Assembly (NCBI RefSeq): GCF_003674095.1
Contig: NZ_RDBF01000002.1
Location: 62,001-126,000, forward strand
Origin: Aeromicrobium phragmitis
GTDB taxonomy: Bacteria; Actinomycetota; Actinomycetes; Propionibacteriales; Nocardioidaceae
DNA: 64,000 nt
Direction of reading: 5' to 3'
Part shown: in pieces, positions 1 to 7,342 of the stretch
Layout of the letters: every line of letters begins with the position of its first letter
Numbering within the stretch: the stretch's first letter is position 1
Translations under genes and position numbers: made by a program
The notes under the pieces: generated by a model
The model's database searches: none
What the model was told of the DNA's origin: nothing
Seen by the model: only the letters and a program-made list of their open reading frames with translations

Positions 1-302
1 ACCAGATTGGCGCTGTGACCCTCGTGGAGCGCCGACCCGACGTCGGCCTCCAGCGCGTCGAGCAGCCGGTGCTGGCTCATCGGGTCGCGAGGTGGCCGCG
101 CGTCGACGATCTCGTCGGCCACCCGCACCAGGGCGTAGACGTTGCGCACGTGAGTTCGTGTCGGCTCGGCCAGCAAGCGACTCGCGATGCCGAAGGAGGT
201 GGAGTAGCGCTTGAGGACCAGCGCGGCGCTGGCCTCCGCGACCGCGTCGTAGCGGGAGGTGGCGGAGGCTGGAGCAGCCGGGCGGAAGGCGAAGAGACTC
301 AT
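1..302 (-). CDS. crtB: Phytoene/squalene synthase family protein (5' part; runs off window edge)
   Basis: About 100 N-terminal residues are present; the gene continues past base 1. Trans-isoprenyl diphosphate synthases of this family join two GGPP (or FPP) molecules head to head, giving phytoene (or squalene). The visible part has the conserved start of the fold, a Tyr-Ser-Thr-Ser-Phe segment, and an Asp-rich motif (DEIVD) that would bind Mg2+-diphosphate. The ATG at 302 overlaps the TGA of the IPP isomerase gene by the ATGA arrangement, so the two are translationally coupled. Coupling to an isoprenoid isomerase favours carotenoid synthesis. A squalene/dehydrosqualene synthase cannot be excluded because the second Asp motif is outside the window. 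Confidence 0.85.
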   Translation of the reverse strand, partial: MSLFAFRPAAPASATSRYDAVAEASAALVLKRYSTSFGIASRLLAEPTRTHVRNVYALVRVADEIVDARPPRDPMSQHRLLDALEADVGSALHEGHSANL

Positions 303-868
303 GGCCGGGCCGCGAGTGCGGTGCCTTCCCAACTGCCGGCCGATTCGATCTCCTCGACCTGCGACACGAGCCACGGGCTGAGGGCCCACGGCGCGCTCAT
401 GACTGCGACACGAAGGTCGTGCAGCGACACCCAGCGGATCTCGAGGACCTCAGCGGGAGCGGGGGTCAGCGGCCCGTTCCGCCGGGCGAGGTAGACGGGG
501 CAGACCTCGTTCTCGACCACACCGCTCGGGTCGACCGCGCGGTAGCGGAAGTCCGGCAGGAGGCAGCGGAGGTCGCGCACCGTCGTGCCGAGCTCGCGAT
601 CGGCGTACCGGGTCACGGCGTCGTCCACCCGTTCGCCAGGACGCGGGTGCCCGCAGAAGGAGTTGGTCCAGACGCCCGGCCACGTGCGTTTCTCCAGGGC
701 GCGACGCGTGAGCAGCACGCGGTCCTCGTCGTCGAGGAGGTAGCACGAGAACGCCAGGTGCAGTGGAGTGTGCTGGTCGTGAACCGTGGTGCGGGGCGCC
801 GTGCCGGAGGGCCGTGCGTCCTGGTCGAGGAGGACGACCAGGTCGGCCGGATCGGCTGAGTCTTCCAT
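299..868 (-). CDS. idi: Isopentenyl-diphosphate delta-isomerase, type I
   Basis: This enzyme interconverts IPP and DMAPP, the starter unit for isoprenoids. The protein is 189 aa, usual for type I Idi (a Nudix-fold enzyme). Visible signatures are the His30/His37 metal-ligand pair, a TRRALEK segment, the WPGVWTNSFCGHP block with catalytic Cys72 and His74, and the ENEV motif with its catalytic/metal Glu residues. It is the promoter-proximal gene of a unit that continues into crtB with a 4-bp overlap. Placement ahead of phytoene synthase indicates a dedicated supply of DMAPP for carotenoids. A perfect inverted repeat lies between its -10 box and start codon. Confidence 0.93.
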   Translation of the reverse strand: MEDSADPADLVVLLDQDARPSGTAPRTTVHDQHTPLHLAFSCYLLDDEDRVLLTRRALEKRTWPGVWTNSFCGHPRPGERVDDAVTRYADRELGTTVRDLRCLLPDFRYRAVDPSGVVENEVCPVYLARRNGPLTPAPAEVLEIRWVSLHDLRVAVMSAPWALSPWLVSQVEEIESAGSWEGTALAARP

Positions 869-890
869 CGGCTCCCTCGATCCGTGGGCG

Positions 891-928
891 AAGGACGTCA
901 GGGCAAGGTGACGTCCTTTGCGAACCTA
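891..928 (-). promoter_or_regulatory. Carotenoid operon promoter with perfect inverted repeat (candidate operator)
   Basis: Reading toward idi there is a -10-like TAGGTT (923-928), then AAGGACGTCA (909-918) and its exact complement arm TGACGTCCTT (891-900) separated by 8 nt, ending 22 nt before the idi ATG. The 10-bp arms are perfect. Position at and just after the expected transcription start suits a repressor operator (MarR- or MerR-type regulators control crt genes in other actinobacteria) or a leader hairpin. The regulator is not in the window. Confidence 0.55.
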
Positions 929-987
929 ACAACTTTCCGGCGGCCCGCCACTCGAGCGAGAGCACGGATGGCTCGGGAGGAAAAGCG

Positions 988-1015
988 AAAGCCCCATCCG
1001 GCCGGATGGGGCTTT
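988..1015. terminator. Perfect 28-bp palindrome, probable terminator
   Basis: AAAGCCCCATCCGG is followed directly by its exact reverse complement. It lies between the start of the carotenoid unit and the end of the bL37 gene (both minus strand), so it most likely ends the bL37 transcript. GC-rich stem with A/T-flanked ends. Confidence 0.75.
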
Positions 1016-1036
1016 GAGCTGTGTCGAACCGACGGC

Positions 1037-1111
1037 TCAGGCGTTGGGGCGCTTGCCGTGGTTCGAGTTCTTCTTGCGACGTGCGCGGCGCTTGCGTCCG
1101 GTCTTGCCCAT
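1037..1111 (-). CDS. Large-subunit ribosomal protein bL37 (24 aa)
   Basis: This 24-codon gene encodes a very basic peptide beginning MGKTGRKRRARRKK and ending NHGKRPNA. The C-terminal NHGKRPNA sequence is the hallmark of the actinobacterial ribosomal protein bL37 first seen in mycobacterial 50S structures, and the length matches that family. AGGAGG lies 5 nt before the ATG, an almost ideal ribosome binding site. It is followed by a strong terminator palindrome and preceded by the thioesterase gene on the same strand. It is too short for default gene finders and is easily missed. Confidence 0.85.
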   Translation of the reverse strand: MGKTGRKRRARRKKNSNHGKRPNA

Positions 1112-1138
1112 GAGGTCCTCCTGGTGACGATTCGGCGT

Positions 1139-1507
1139 CTAGTCTCCCATACCGGGCACGCGGGCGAGGAATCGCTCCCGATCCACGACGATCCGGCGAA
1201 TCTCCCCGGTCGCGACGAGCGCGCCCCGGTCGTCGTGCGCTGCGACCTGGAAGCGATGCAGGCGGCCGTCCTGGTGGGCCAGTGAGGCGGTCGTCGTGAT
1301 CGTCGCGCCGACGGGGCTGGGCGCACGGTGATCGATCTCGATACGGGTGCCGACGCTGGTCTGTTCGGGCGGCAGGTCGAGGACCGCACAGGTGGCTTCC
1401 TCGAGCCAGGCGACGACGACCGGGGTGCCGAGCACCTCCAGGTCACCGCTTCCGACGGCGCGGGCGGTGTGCTCGGAACCGACGACGTGAGTGACGGTGG
1501 CAGCCAT
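1139..1507 (-). CDS. Hotdog-fold thioesterase, FlK-like
   Basis: A 122-aa single-domain protein. It has the family pattern of FlK/thioesterase-superfamily proteins: a GTP segment followed by the helix VAWLEEATCAVL with a conserved Glu, then an HRAPSPVG turn with a conserved His. These would give an acyl-CoA thioesterase with a Thr/Glu/His-type site. The substrate cannot be read from the sequence. I chose the ATG at 1507 because the longer upstream frame is compositionally non-coding. It lies 19 bp after the ABC exporter genes and is probably co-transcribed with them. Confidence 0.75.
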   Translation of the reverse strand: MAATVTHVVGSEHTARAVGSGDLEVLGTPVVVAWLEEATCAVLDLPPEQTSVGTRIEIDHRAPSPVGATITTTASLAHQDGRLHRFQVAAHDDRGALVATGEIRRIVVDRERFLARVPGMGD

Positions 1508-1526
1508 GGCGGTCACCCTACAAGGA

Positions 1527-3275
1527 TCAGCGTGCGCTCCACGCCGACCACAGCTGCGCATAGCGGCCGGCGCGGGCCACGAGAGCGTCATGAGTGCCGT
1601 CCTCGACGATCCGACCGTGCTCCATCACCAGGATTCGATCGGCGTACCGAGCCTGGCTGAGCCGGTGCGCGACGATGAGCGCCGAGCGCCCCTCGAGGAC
1701 GGCCCGCGCGGCCAGGTCGAGGTCTCGGGCGCCGCTCGAACCGGCTTCCGCCGTCGCCTCGTCCAGCACGACGATCGACGGGTCGTGGGCTGCCACCCGG
1801 GCGAGCGCGAGCTGCTGACCCTGCGCGGCCGACAGCGGATGCCCCAGGTGCCCCACCCGGGTTTGCAGGCCGTCGGGGAGTGCGGCGACCCAGCCTGCGC
1901 AGCGGGCGACACGCAGGGCGGCCCAGACGTCGTCGTCGCTCAGTTCGGGGCGGCTCATGGCCACGTTCTCGCGCACCGTGGTGGCGAAGACGTGAACCTC
2001 CTGCGACACGAGGGCGAGAGCACGACGCAGGTCGACGGACGGGATGGCCCCGTACGGGCGCCCTGCGACCGTCACCTCACCATGCGAGGGGATCACTTGG
2101 CCGGCCACGATCGACGCCAACGTGGTCTTGCCGGCGCCGGTGGACCCGACCACCGCGACGTGCTCGCCCGGAGCGATGGTCAGATCGACGTCGCGCACGA
2201 CGTCGGGACCGTCACCGTAGCGGTGCGCCACGCCGGTCAGGCGAAGGACGGGCTGTCGGAGGACGACCTCCGACGAGGGTCGCGGCTCGGGCAGCTCCAG
2301 CACACCGACGAGCCGGGCGAGCGAGGCCCCGGCGGCCTGAATCTGGTCGAAGATCAGCAGCACCGCGCCGATCGGATTGAACAAGCGGTGGAAGTACAAG
2401 GCCGCGGCGGTGGCCGCTCCCACGGTGACGGCGTCGTCGCGCACGAGCAGGAAACCGGTCACGAGGACGGCGGTGAGGCCCACCCATTCGGCGAGGTTGA
2501 TGCGGCCGAACAAGCGGGTCAGGAGCGCGTAGACGTCGACGGCCTGGACCAGGGCGGCGCGAGAGTGGTGGTCGATGCGCTGGAGGGCGAGGTGGTGTCG
2601 CCCGAGGGCGCGCAGCGTCGGCGCTCCGTGGATGCCGGCCATGAGCGCCTCGGCCCGCTCGCCCTGCGCAATGCGCTCGCGGCGGTAGTACGGCGCCGAC
2701 CGCGGCAGGTACCAGCGCAGAGCGACGAGATAGAAGGGTCCCGCGGCGAGACCGGCGAGCGCGAGACGCCAGTCGAGGACGAGCAGGCCGAACATGGTGA
2801 AGACGATCGCGACGACGGCCCGCACGAACTCCGGCACGGCGTTGTCGAGCGATTCGCTGATCGCGCGAACGTCGTCGCCGACTCGGGACATCACGTCGCC
2901 CGTTCCCGCCTGCTCCAGCCGTTCGGCGTCCTGATGGAGCGCACGGTCGAGCACGTCCTCGCGCAGCTCCGCGAGCGCCGGATTGGCGGCCCGGGCCAGC
3001 AACGCCGCCGATGCTGCCGTCGCGGCGCCGCCCACGAGCGCCGACACCACGATCACGGCGGCGAGCGCCAGGACCTGTCCGCGAGAGCCGGTCCCGTCCT
3101 GGACGAGGTCGACGATGGTGCCGAGAACGTACGGCGGCACGACGCCACTGAGCCCGACGAGAGCGAACAGCAGCACGCTGCCCACGAGGGGCCGCCGATG
3201 ACGCCGCAGCAGTCTCCACGCCCTTCGGGTCGTCGTCGCGGGATCGGCGATCGGCAAGATGGCCCGCGCCGTCAT
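1527..3275 (-). CDS. ABC exporter half-transporter, catalytically competent half (degenerate signature)
   Basis: A 582-aa type I ABC exporter half: N-terminal six-helix transmembrane domain (about residues 30-320) and a C-terminal ATPase domain. The ATPase has an intact Walker A (GSTGAGKTT), Walker B with catalytic Glu (VVLDE, about 502-506) and the switch His (VAHRL, about 537). Its signature motif is degenerate, LSAAQ instead of LSGGQ (about 481-485), and the D-loop reads AEAG instead of SALD. It overlaps its partner by ATGA (3272-3275), so the two are made together as a heterodimer. Likely an exporter of a small hydrophobic compound; the substrate is unknown. Confidence 0.88.
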   Translation of the reverse strand: MTARAILPIADPATTTRRAWRLLRRHRRPLVGSVLLFALVGLSGVVPPYVLGTIVDLVQDGTGSRGQVLALAAVIVVSALVGGAATAASAALLARAANPALAELREDVLDRALHQDAERLEQAGTGDVMSRVGDDVRAISESLDNAVPEFVRAVVAIVFTMFGLLVLDWRLALAGLAAGPFYLVALRWYLPRSAPYYRRERIAQGERAEALMAGIHGAPTLRALGRHHLALQRIDHHSRAALVQAVDVYALLTRLFGRINLAEWVGLTAVLVTGFLLVRDDAVTVGAATAAALYFHRLFNPIGAVLLIFDQIQAAGASLARLVGVLELPEPRPSSEVVLRQPVLRLTGVAHRYGDGPDVVRDVDLTIAPGEHVAVVGSTGAGKTTLASIVAGQVIPSHGEVTVAGRPYGAIPSVDLRRALALVSQEVHVFATTVRENVAMSRPELSDDDVWAALRVARCAGWVAALPDGLQTRVGHLGHPLSAAQGQQLALARVAAHDPSIVVLDEATAEAGSSGARDLDLAARAVLEGRSALIVAHRLSQARYADRILVMEHGRIVEDGTHDALVARAGRYAQLWSAWSAR

Positions 3276-4972
3276 CGAGCCACCCTCCCGGCGTATTCGG
3301 GGTCGCGACGCAGCAGCTCACGATGACGAGCGCGGCCGACGACGGTGCCGTTTCTCACGACCACGACGACGTCGGCAACGTCGAGCAGGGCAGGGCTCGC
3401 CGTGAGGACGAGGGTCGCGTGGGGGCGGCGCGCTTCGCGTAGTCCCGCCGCGATCCGCTGCTCGGTGACGGCATCCACAGCGCTCGTCGGTTCGTGCAGC
3501 ACGAGGACCGGGCGGTTCTCCGCCAGGGCGCGGGCCAACGTCAGCCGCTGGCGTTGGCCGCCCGACAGCGTCCCGCCGCTTGCCCGAATGCGATGGTCGA
3601 GGCCTTCAGGGTGCGCGGCGATGACGTCCGTGCCGGCCGACGCCGCGAGCAGGGCCGACAGCTGCTCCTCGGAGAGATCGCGTCGCGGATCGATCGCGTC
3701 GTGGATGCTCCCCTCGAACAGGTCCGCGTGGTGGTCGTTGACGAGCAGGGCGTCCCGTCGAGACGCGAGGGTCAGGTCATCGAGCGGATGCGGGCCGAGC
3801 AGCACGCGGCCGCGATCGGGCCGGAGCGTGCCGTGCAGGAGGCGGATGACGGCGTCGTCGGCGAGGGGAGTGTCGGCGACGAGGGCCACCAGTTCGCCCT
3901 GACGCACCTCGAGGTCGAGATCCTTCAGCGGACCCGCCGTGACCTTGTCGAACCGGAGCGTTCGTGGCGGCGCGGCAGGCGTCAGCGCCCCGCCCTCGAC
4001 GAGTGCCGGAGTCTGCAGAAAACGGCTGATCCGCCGTCCGGAGGCGAGGGAAGCGGCGGCCTGCGCGGAGAGTTCGCCCAGCGCGAGGATCGGCTCGGCG
4101 AGGTACTGGGCGACGCCGACGATCGCGATGAACTGGCCGAGGGTGATCGCGTCGTCGAGAGCTCGGACGCCCGCGACCGCGGCGACGACCCCGAGGAACA
4201 GTACGCTCAGGCCGGAGCTGACGCCGGCCAGCACGCCCCAGGCCCCCGCCATCGTGATGCTCGCGCGCTGGGCGGCCCGACTGGCGACGCGGTAGCGCTG
4301 GGTCGCGGCGTCCTCGGCTCCGATGCCCTTGAGCGGCCGCAGACCCGCCATGAGATCGCTCGCCACGCCCGACGCGCGCGCGACCGTCTCCTGCTGGGCC
4401 TCGGTGCGACGCGCGACCATGGGCGCCAGCAGTTGGGTGACGGCGACGACGAGCGGCGTGCCCACCAGCACCAGCACGCCTACGACCCAGTCGGTCACGA
4501 GCAGGTACCCGCCGATCGCGAGAACGGCGACGATCGAGCCGAGCGCGAATCCGAGCTGCCGCACGACCATTCCGGTCATGTCGGCGTCGGCAGTGGCGAG
4601 GGACAGTACCTCGCCGGGCAGTTCGTCGGTGTCGGCTCCACGCGGGTCGAGCACGTGCCCGGCGATCTCCGAGCGCAGCGCATGCGACTCCTCCTGGATA
4701 CTGCGCAGGCCGAGCCGTCCGCCGAAACGGTAGGAGAGGCTGAAGCCCGCCATGAGGGCAGCGAGGACGAGCAGCCAGAGCAGGAAGGCTCGCGTGTCAC
4801 CGGTCGCCACGCCGTGATCGACGACCATCCCGATGACGACCGGTGTCATCGCCTCGCCCAGCTGCCACGCGATGAGCAGCGGGAAGCCGAGAAGCAGCCG
4901 GCGCCGCTGACGCCAGATCGTGCGACGCAGCATGCCCGATCCGGTGCCCGGGACAGGTGAGGACGACGACAT
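3272..4972 (-). CDS. ABC exporter half-transporter with dead nucleotide site
   Basis: A 566-aa membrane/ATPase fusion of type I exporter layout. Its ATPase domain has lost the Walker A loop entirely: the position reads VALVADTPLADD with no Gly-Lys-Ser/Thr. The Walker B Asp is replaced by His (VLVLHEP, about 490-495) and the switch His is gone (LTASPALL), yet the signature LSGGQRQR (469 on) is canonical. Its partner has the opposite defects, so a heterodimer would keep one full ATP site (partner Walker A/B plus this LSGGQ) and one empty site. First gene of a probable four-gene run with the partner and thioesterase; the GNAT gene stops 2 bp upstream. Confidence 0.87.
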   Translation of the reverse strand: MSSSSPVPGTGSGMLRRTIWRQRRRLLLGFPLLIAWQLGEAMTPVVIGMVVDHGVATGDTRAFLLWLLVLAALMAGFSLSYRFGGRLGLRSIQEESHALRSEIAGHVLDPRGADTDELPGEVLSLATADADMTGMVVRQLGFALGSIVAVLAIGGYLLVTDWVVGVLVLVGTPLVVAVTQLLAPMVARRTEAQQETVARASGVASDLMAGLRPLKGIGAEDAATQRYRVASRAAQRASITMAGAWGVLAGVSSGLSVLFLGVVAAVAGVRALDDAITLGQFIAIVGVAQYLAEPILALGELSAQAAASLASGRRISRFLQTPALVEGGALTPAAPPRTLRFDKVTAGPLKDLDLEVRQGELVALVADTPLADDAVIRLLHGTLRPDRGRVLLGPHPLDDLTLASRRDALLVNDHHADLFEGSIHDAIDPRRDLSEEQLSALLAASAGTDVIAAHPEGLDHRIRASGGTLSGGQRQRLTLARALAENRPVLVLHEPTSAVDAVTEQRIAAGLREARRPHATLVLTASPALLDVADVVVVVRNGTVVGRARHRELLRRDPEYAGRVAR

Positions 4973-4974
4973 CG

Positions 4975-5478
4975 CTACAGCGTGCGGCAGAACGCCAGGA
5001 GCACGAGATCAGGAGCGTCGTGCGGTACCCAGTCGCGCTCGGGCGCTCGTTGGAAACCCAGGGACTCATAGAGCCGGTGCGCCTTCGTCATCTCGGCCAG
5101 GGAGCACAACCAGACGCTGGTCAGGCCGAGCTCGCGACCACGCTGCAGGCAGGCCTCGACGAGGGCGCGCGCTGCGCCACGCCCGCGATGCTCTGGATCG
5201 ACGGCGAGCGCCCGGAACTCGCCTTCGTCGTCGGCCTGCGCGACCTCGCGATGCGGTGAGCCGGGCGGGCACCACGTGACCGCTCCGAGGACCTCGTCGC
5301 CGGCCGTAGCGACGACCACGTCGTCGGCCCGGGCGGCGGTATCGGCCAGCCAGTCGCCGTAGTCGTCGCCGGGTTCCAGGTGCCCGTCGGCGACGTAGGC
5401 GGCGACGGTGAGCCGACCGGCAGCGTGAAGCTCGGCAGCGTCGGGCCGCCGCACCTCGATCGTGATCACATCGATCAT
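4975..5478 (-). CDS. GNAT family N-acetyltransferase
   Basis: A 167-aa single GNAT domain. The acetyl-CoA binding motif A is clear: ALAVDPEHRGRGAARALV with the R-x-x-G-x-G/A pyrophosphate loop at about residues 96-103, followed by the LYESLGF motif B near 137-142. The acceptor substrate is not predictable. It begins with ATG at 5478 and ends 2 bp before the start of the ABC exporter pair, so it may be the first gene of that operon. Acetylation of a toxic compound plus export would be a logical pairing, but this is inference only. Confidence 0.85.
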   Translation of the reverse strand: MIDVITIEVRRPDAAELHAAGRLTVAAYVADGHLEPGDDYGDWLADTAARADDVVVATAGDEVLGAVTWCPPGSPHREVAQADDEGEFRALAVDPEHRGRGAARALVEACLQRGRELGLTSVWLCSLAEMTKAHRLYESLGFQRAPERDWVPHDAPDLVLLAFCRTL

Positions 5479-5537
5479 CGTGGCACGGCGCCCCGACACC
5501 GCCGATGGCTGCCTCCGTTCGAGCGTGGAGGTGGTGC

Positions 5538-7217
5538 TCAGACGCCCATCGTGGCCCGCGGGTACTGCGCGTTGACGTCGGTCATGACGTTGACGAGATA
5601 GGGGATGCCGGACGCGAACGCGCGGTCGAGCGCCGGTCCGATCTCGCGGGGATCGGTGACCATCTCGCCGCCGCCTCCGAGCGCGGTGACCACCTGGTCG
5701 TAGCGGGTCTGCGGGGCGAGATCGGCCGCGACGTCGTAGCCGTAGAGCATCTGCATCGGTGACTTCTCCAGTCCCCACGCGGAGTTGTTGCCGACGACCA
5801 TGACCACCGGCAGGTTGTGCCGCACGAGCGTGTCGACGTCGATGAGCGACATGCCGGCGGCACCGTCGCCGAACAGCACGACCACTTGACTGTCGGGCCG
5901 GGCGATCCGGGCGGCCATGGCGGCGCCCAGTCCGGCACCGAGGCACCCGTACGGGCCCGGATCGAGCCAGCCGCCCGGGCGCTTCGGCTCCACGAACTTG
6001 CCGGCGAACGACACGAAGTCGCCGCCGTCGCCGATGACCACCGCGTCGTCGGCGAGTCGCGGAAGCAGTTCGCCGTAGATCCGGGCCGGATGGATCGGGT
6101 CGGCCTCCGCGCCGAGGAGCGCCGCGTCGCGCTCGACGGCCGCGGCGACCTGCGCCTGGAGGTCGCTGGCCCACACCGTCCAATCCGGCTTGGCCGGTTG
6201 CGCCTGCAGCGCGGCGAGCAGCCCGTCGAAGACCTGGGTCAGGTCGCCGGCGACCGACGCACCGAGCTCGGCATGCGTCGACACCTGGCCGGGCGAATCG
6301 GCGATGTGCACGGTGGTGGCCGCGGGCGCGCCGTCCTTGCCACCGAACCGGCCGAAGCCGAGTCGAAAGTCCAGGGGCGTGCCGACGACGACGGCGAGGT
6401 CGCACGTGCCGAGCGCGCGCGAGCGGGCCTTGGTGACGAGCAGTTCGTGTCCGCCGGGCAGCACGCCGCGGCCCATGCCGTTGGCGATCGCGGGAACGCC
6501 GGCCTCCTCGACGAACCGTCGCGCTGCCTCTTCGGCGTGGTCGGACCAGACGTCCGAACCGAGGATGATGACCGGTCGCTCGGCACGTGCCAGCAGCGCG
6601 GCGATCTGCGTGATCCGGTCGCCGTCGGGCTCGACGGGCGTCATCGCCCCACCGGTGGACCGGTGCTCGATCGGGCCGCTGTTGAAGAACTCGTCCATCG
6701 GGATGTCGACGAACGCCGGGCCACGATGGGACGAGCCGGCGTCGGTGAACGCCTGGTCCACGACCGGTGCGATCTGTGCCAGTCTCCCCGCCGTGCGCGC
6801 GGACTTGGTGATGGTCTCGAAGATCGGCGGGTGATCCAGTTCCTGCAGCGTGCCCGCGCCCCACGTGGCCGCCGGTGCGCGCCCGCCGACCACCACGAGG
6901 GGGGACCCCGAGAAGTAGGCCTGAGCGACCGGACTGACGCCGTTGGTCACGCCCGGACCGGCAGTGAGGACCGCGAGACCGGGAGTGCGGGTCAGCTTGC
7001 CGATCGCCTCGGCGGCGAAGACCGCTGAAGGTTCGTGGCGCACGTCGATGATGGGCATGGGGTCGTCGGACTTCACGGCGGCGTCGTACATCGGGAACAC
7101 GTGCGCGCCGGACAGGGTAAACATCGTCTCGACACCGTGGGCCTTGGCGATCTCGAGGGCGTGGTGGCCGCCGTGCGGGCCGCTGGGCTCGGGGAAGGCG
7201 TTCTCGTCGCTCGTCAT
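5538..7217 (-). CDS. Thiamine-diphosphate enzyme, acetolactate-synthase-like (IlvG/oxalyl-CoA decarboxylase-like)
   Basis: A 559-aa protein with the three-domain layout of the ThDP acetohydroxyacid synthase superfamily. The N-terminal PYR domain carries the catalytic Glu in the DVRHEPSAVFAAEA stretch. A central FAD/dehydrogenase-like domain follows. The C-terminal PP domain has the ThDP/Mg motif GDGAAGMS...NN. These proteins are usually annotated as acetolactate synthase large subunit, but no small regulatory subunit or ilv gene is nearby. The VVGTPLDFRLGFGRFGGKD and GDGGDFVSFAGKFVEPKRPG blocks also resemble oxalyl-CoA decarboxylase/benzaldehyde-lyase-type relatives, so the true reaction is open. 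ATG at 7217 follows a TAACCT box by 7 nt. Confidence 0.75.
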   Translation of the reverse strand: MTSDENAFPEPSGPHGGHHALEIAKAHGVETMFTLSGAHVFPMYDAAVKSDDPMPIIDVRHEPSAVFAAEAIGKLTRTPGLAVLTAGPGVTNGVSPVAQAYFSGSPLVVVGGRAPAATWGAGTLQELDHPPIFETITKSARTAGRLAQIAPVVDQAFTDAGSSHRGPAFVDIPMDEFFNSGPIEHRSTGGAMTPVEPDGDRITQIAALLARAERPVIILGSDVWSDHAEEAARRFVEEAGVPAIANGMGRGVLPGGHELLVTKARSRALGTCDLAVVVGTPLDFRLGFGRFGGKDGAPAATTVHIADSPGQVSTHAELGASVAGDLTQVFDGLLAALQAQPAKPDWTVWASDLQAQVAAAVERDAALLGAEADPIHPARIYGELLPRLADDAVVIGDGGDFVSFAGKFVEPKRPGGWLDPGPYGCLGAGLGAAMAARIARPDSQVVVLFGDGAAGMSLIDVDTLVRHNLPVVMVVGNNSAWGLEKSPMQMLYGYDVAADLAPQTRYDQVVTALGGGGEMVTDPREIGPALDRAFASGIPYLVNVMTDVNAQYPRATMGV

Positions 7218-7224
7218 GTGACGT

Positions 7225-7230
7225 AGGTTA
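7225..7230 (-). promoter_or_regulatory. -10 box of a leaderless promoter (ThDP enzyme)
   Basis: TAACCT read on the minus strand, 7 nt before the ATG at 7217. The spacing predicts a transcript that starts at or next to the start codon. Confidence 0.55.
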
Positions 7231-7330
7231 CTGGCCGGTCGCCACCGTGCCCCGCGTTCGGTGACACTCGCGCGTTCGCGCCGAGTCGTTGGGCGCGGAG
7301 TCATTCAACTCGGGGCCCGAGCGCGGGGAC

Positions 7331-7336
7331 TAGGCT
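7331..7336 (+). promoter_or_regulatory. -10 box of a leaderless promoter (pdtaS)
   Basis: TAGGCT followed by exactly 6 nt and the GTG at 7343. No Shine-Dalgarno sequence is possible with this spacing, so the mRNA should begin with the start codon. Confidence 0.65.
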
Positions 7337-7342
7337 GGCGCC

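Noticed and set aside
1491-3326. 611-codon plus-strand frame opposite the ABC exporter half
   Set aside because: Arg/Gly/Asp/His-rich shadow with no motif; the opposite strand encodes a complete ABC half-transporter.
7225-7240. GTTACT-GGCC-GGTCGC near the ThDP enzyme promoter as a fifth member of the GTTACC/GGTAAC motif set
   Set aside because: The right half-site lacks the TAA core, so it fits worse than chance-level variants; not counted.
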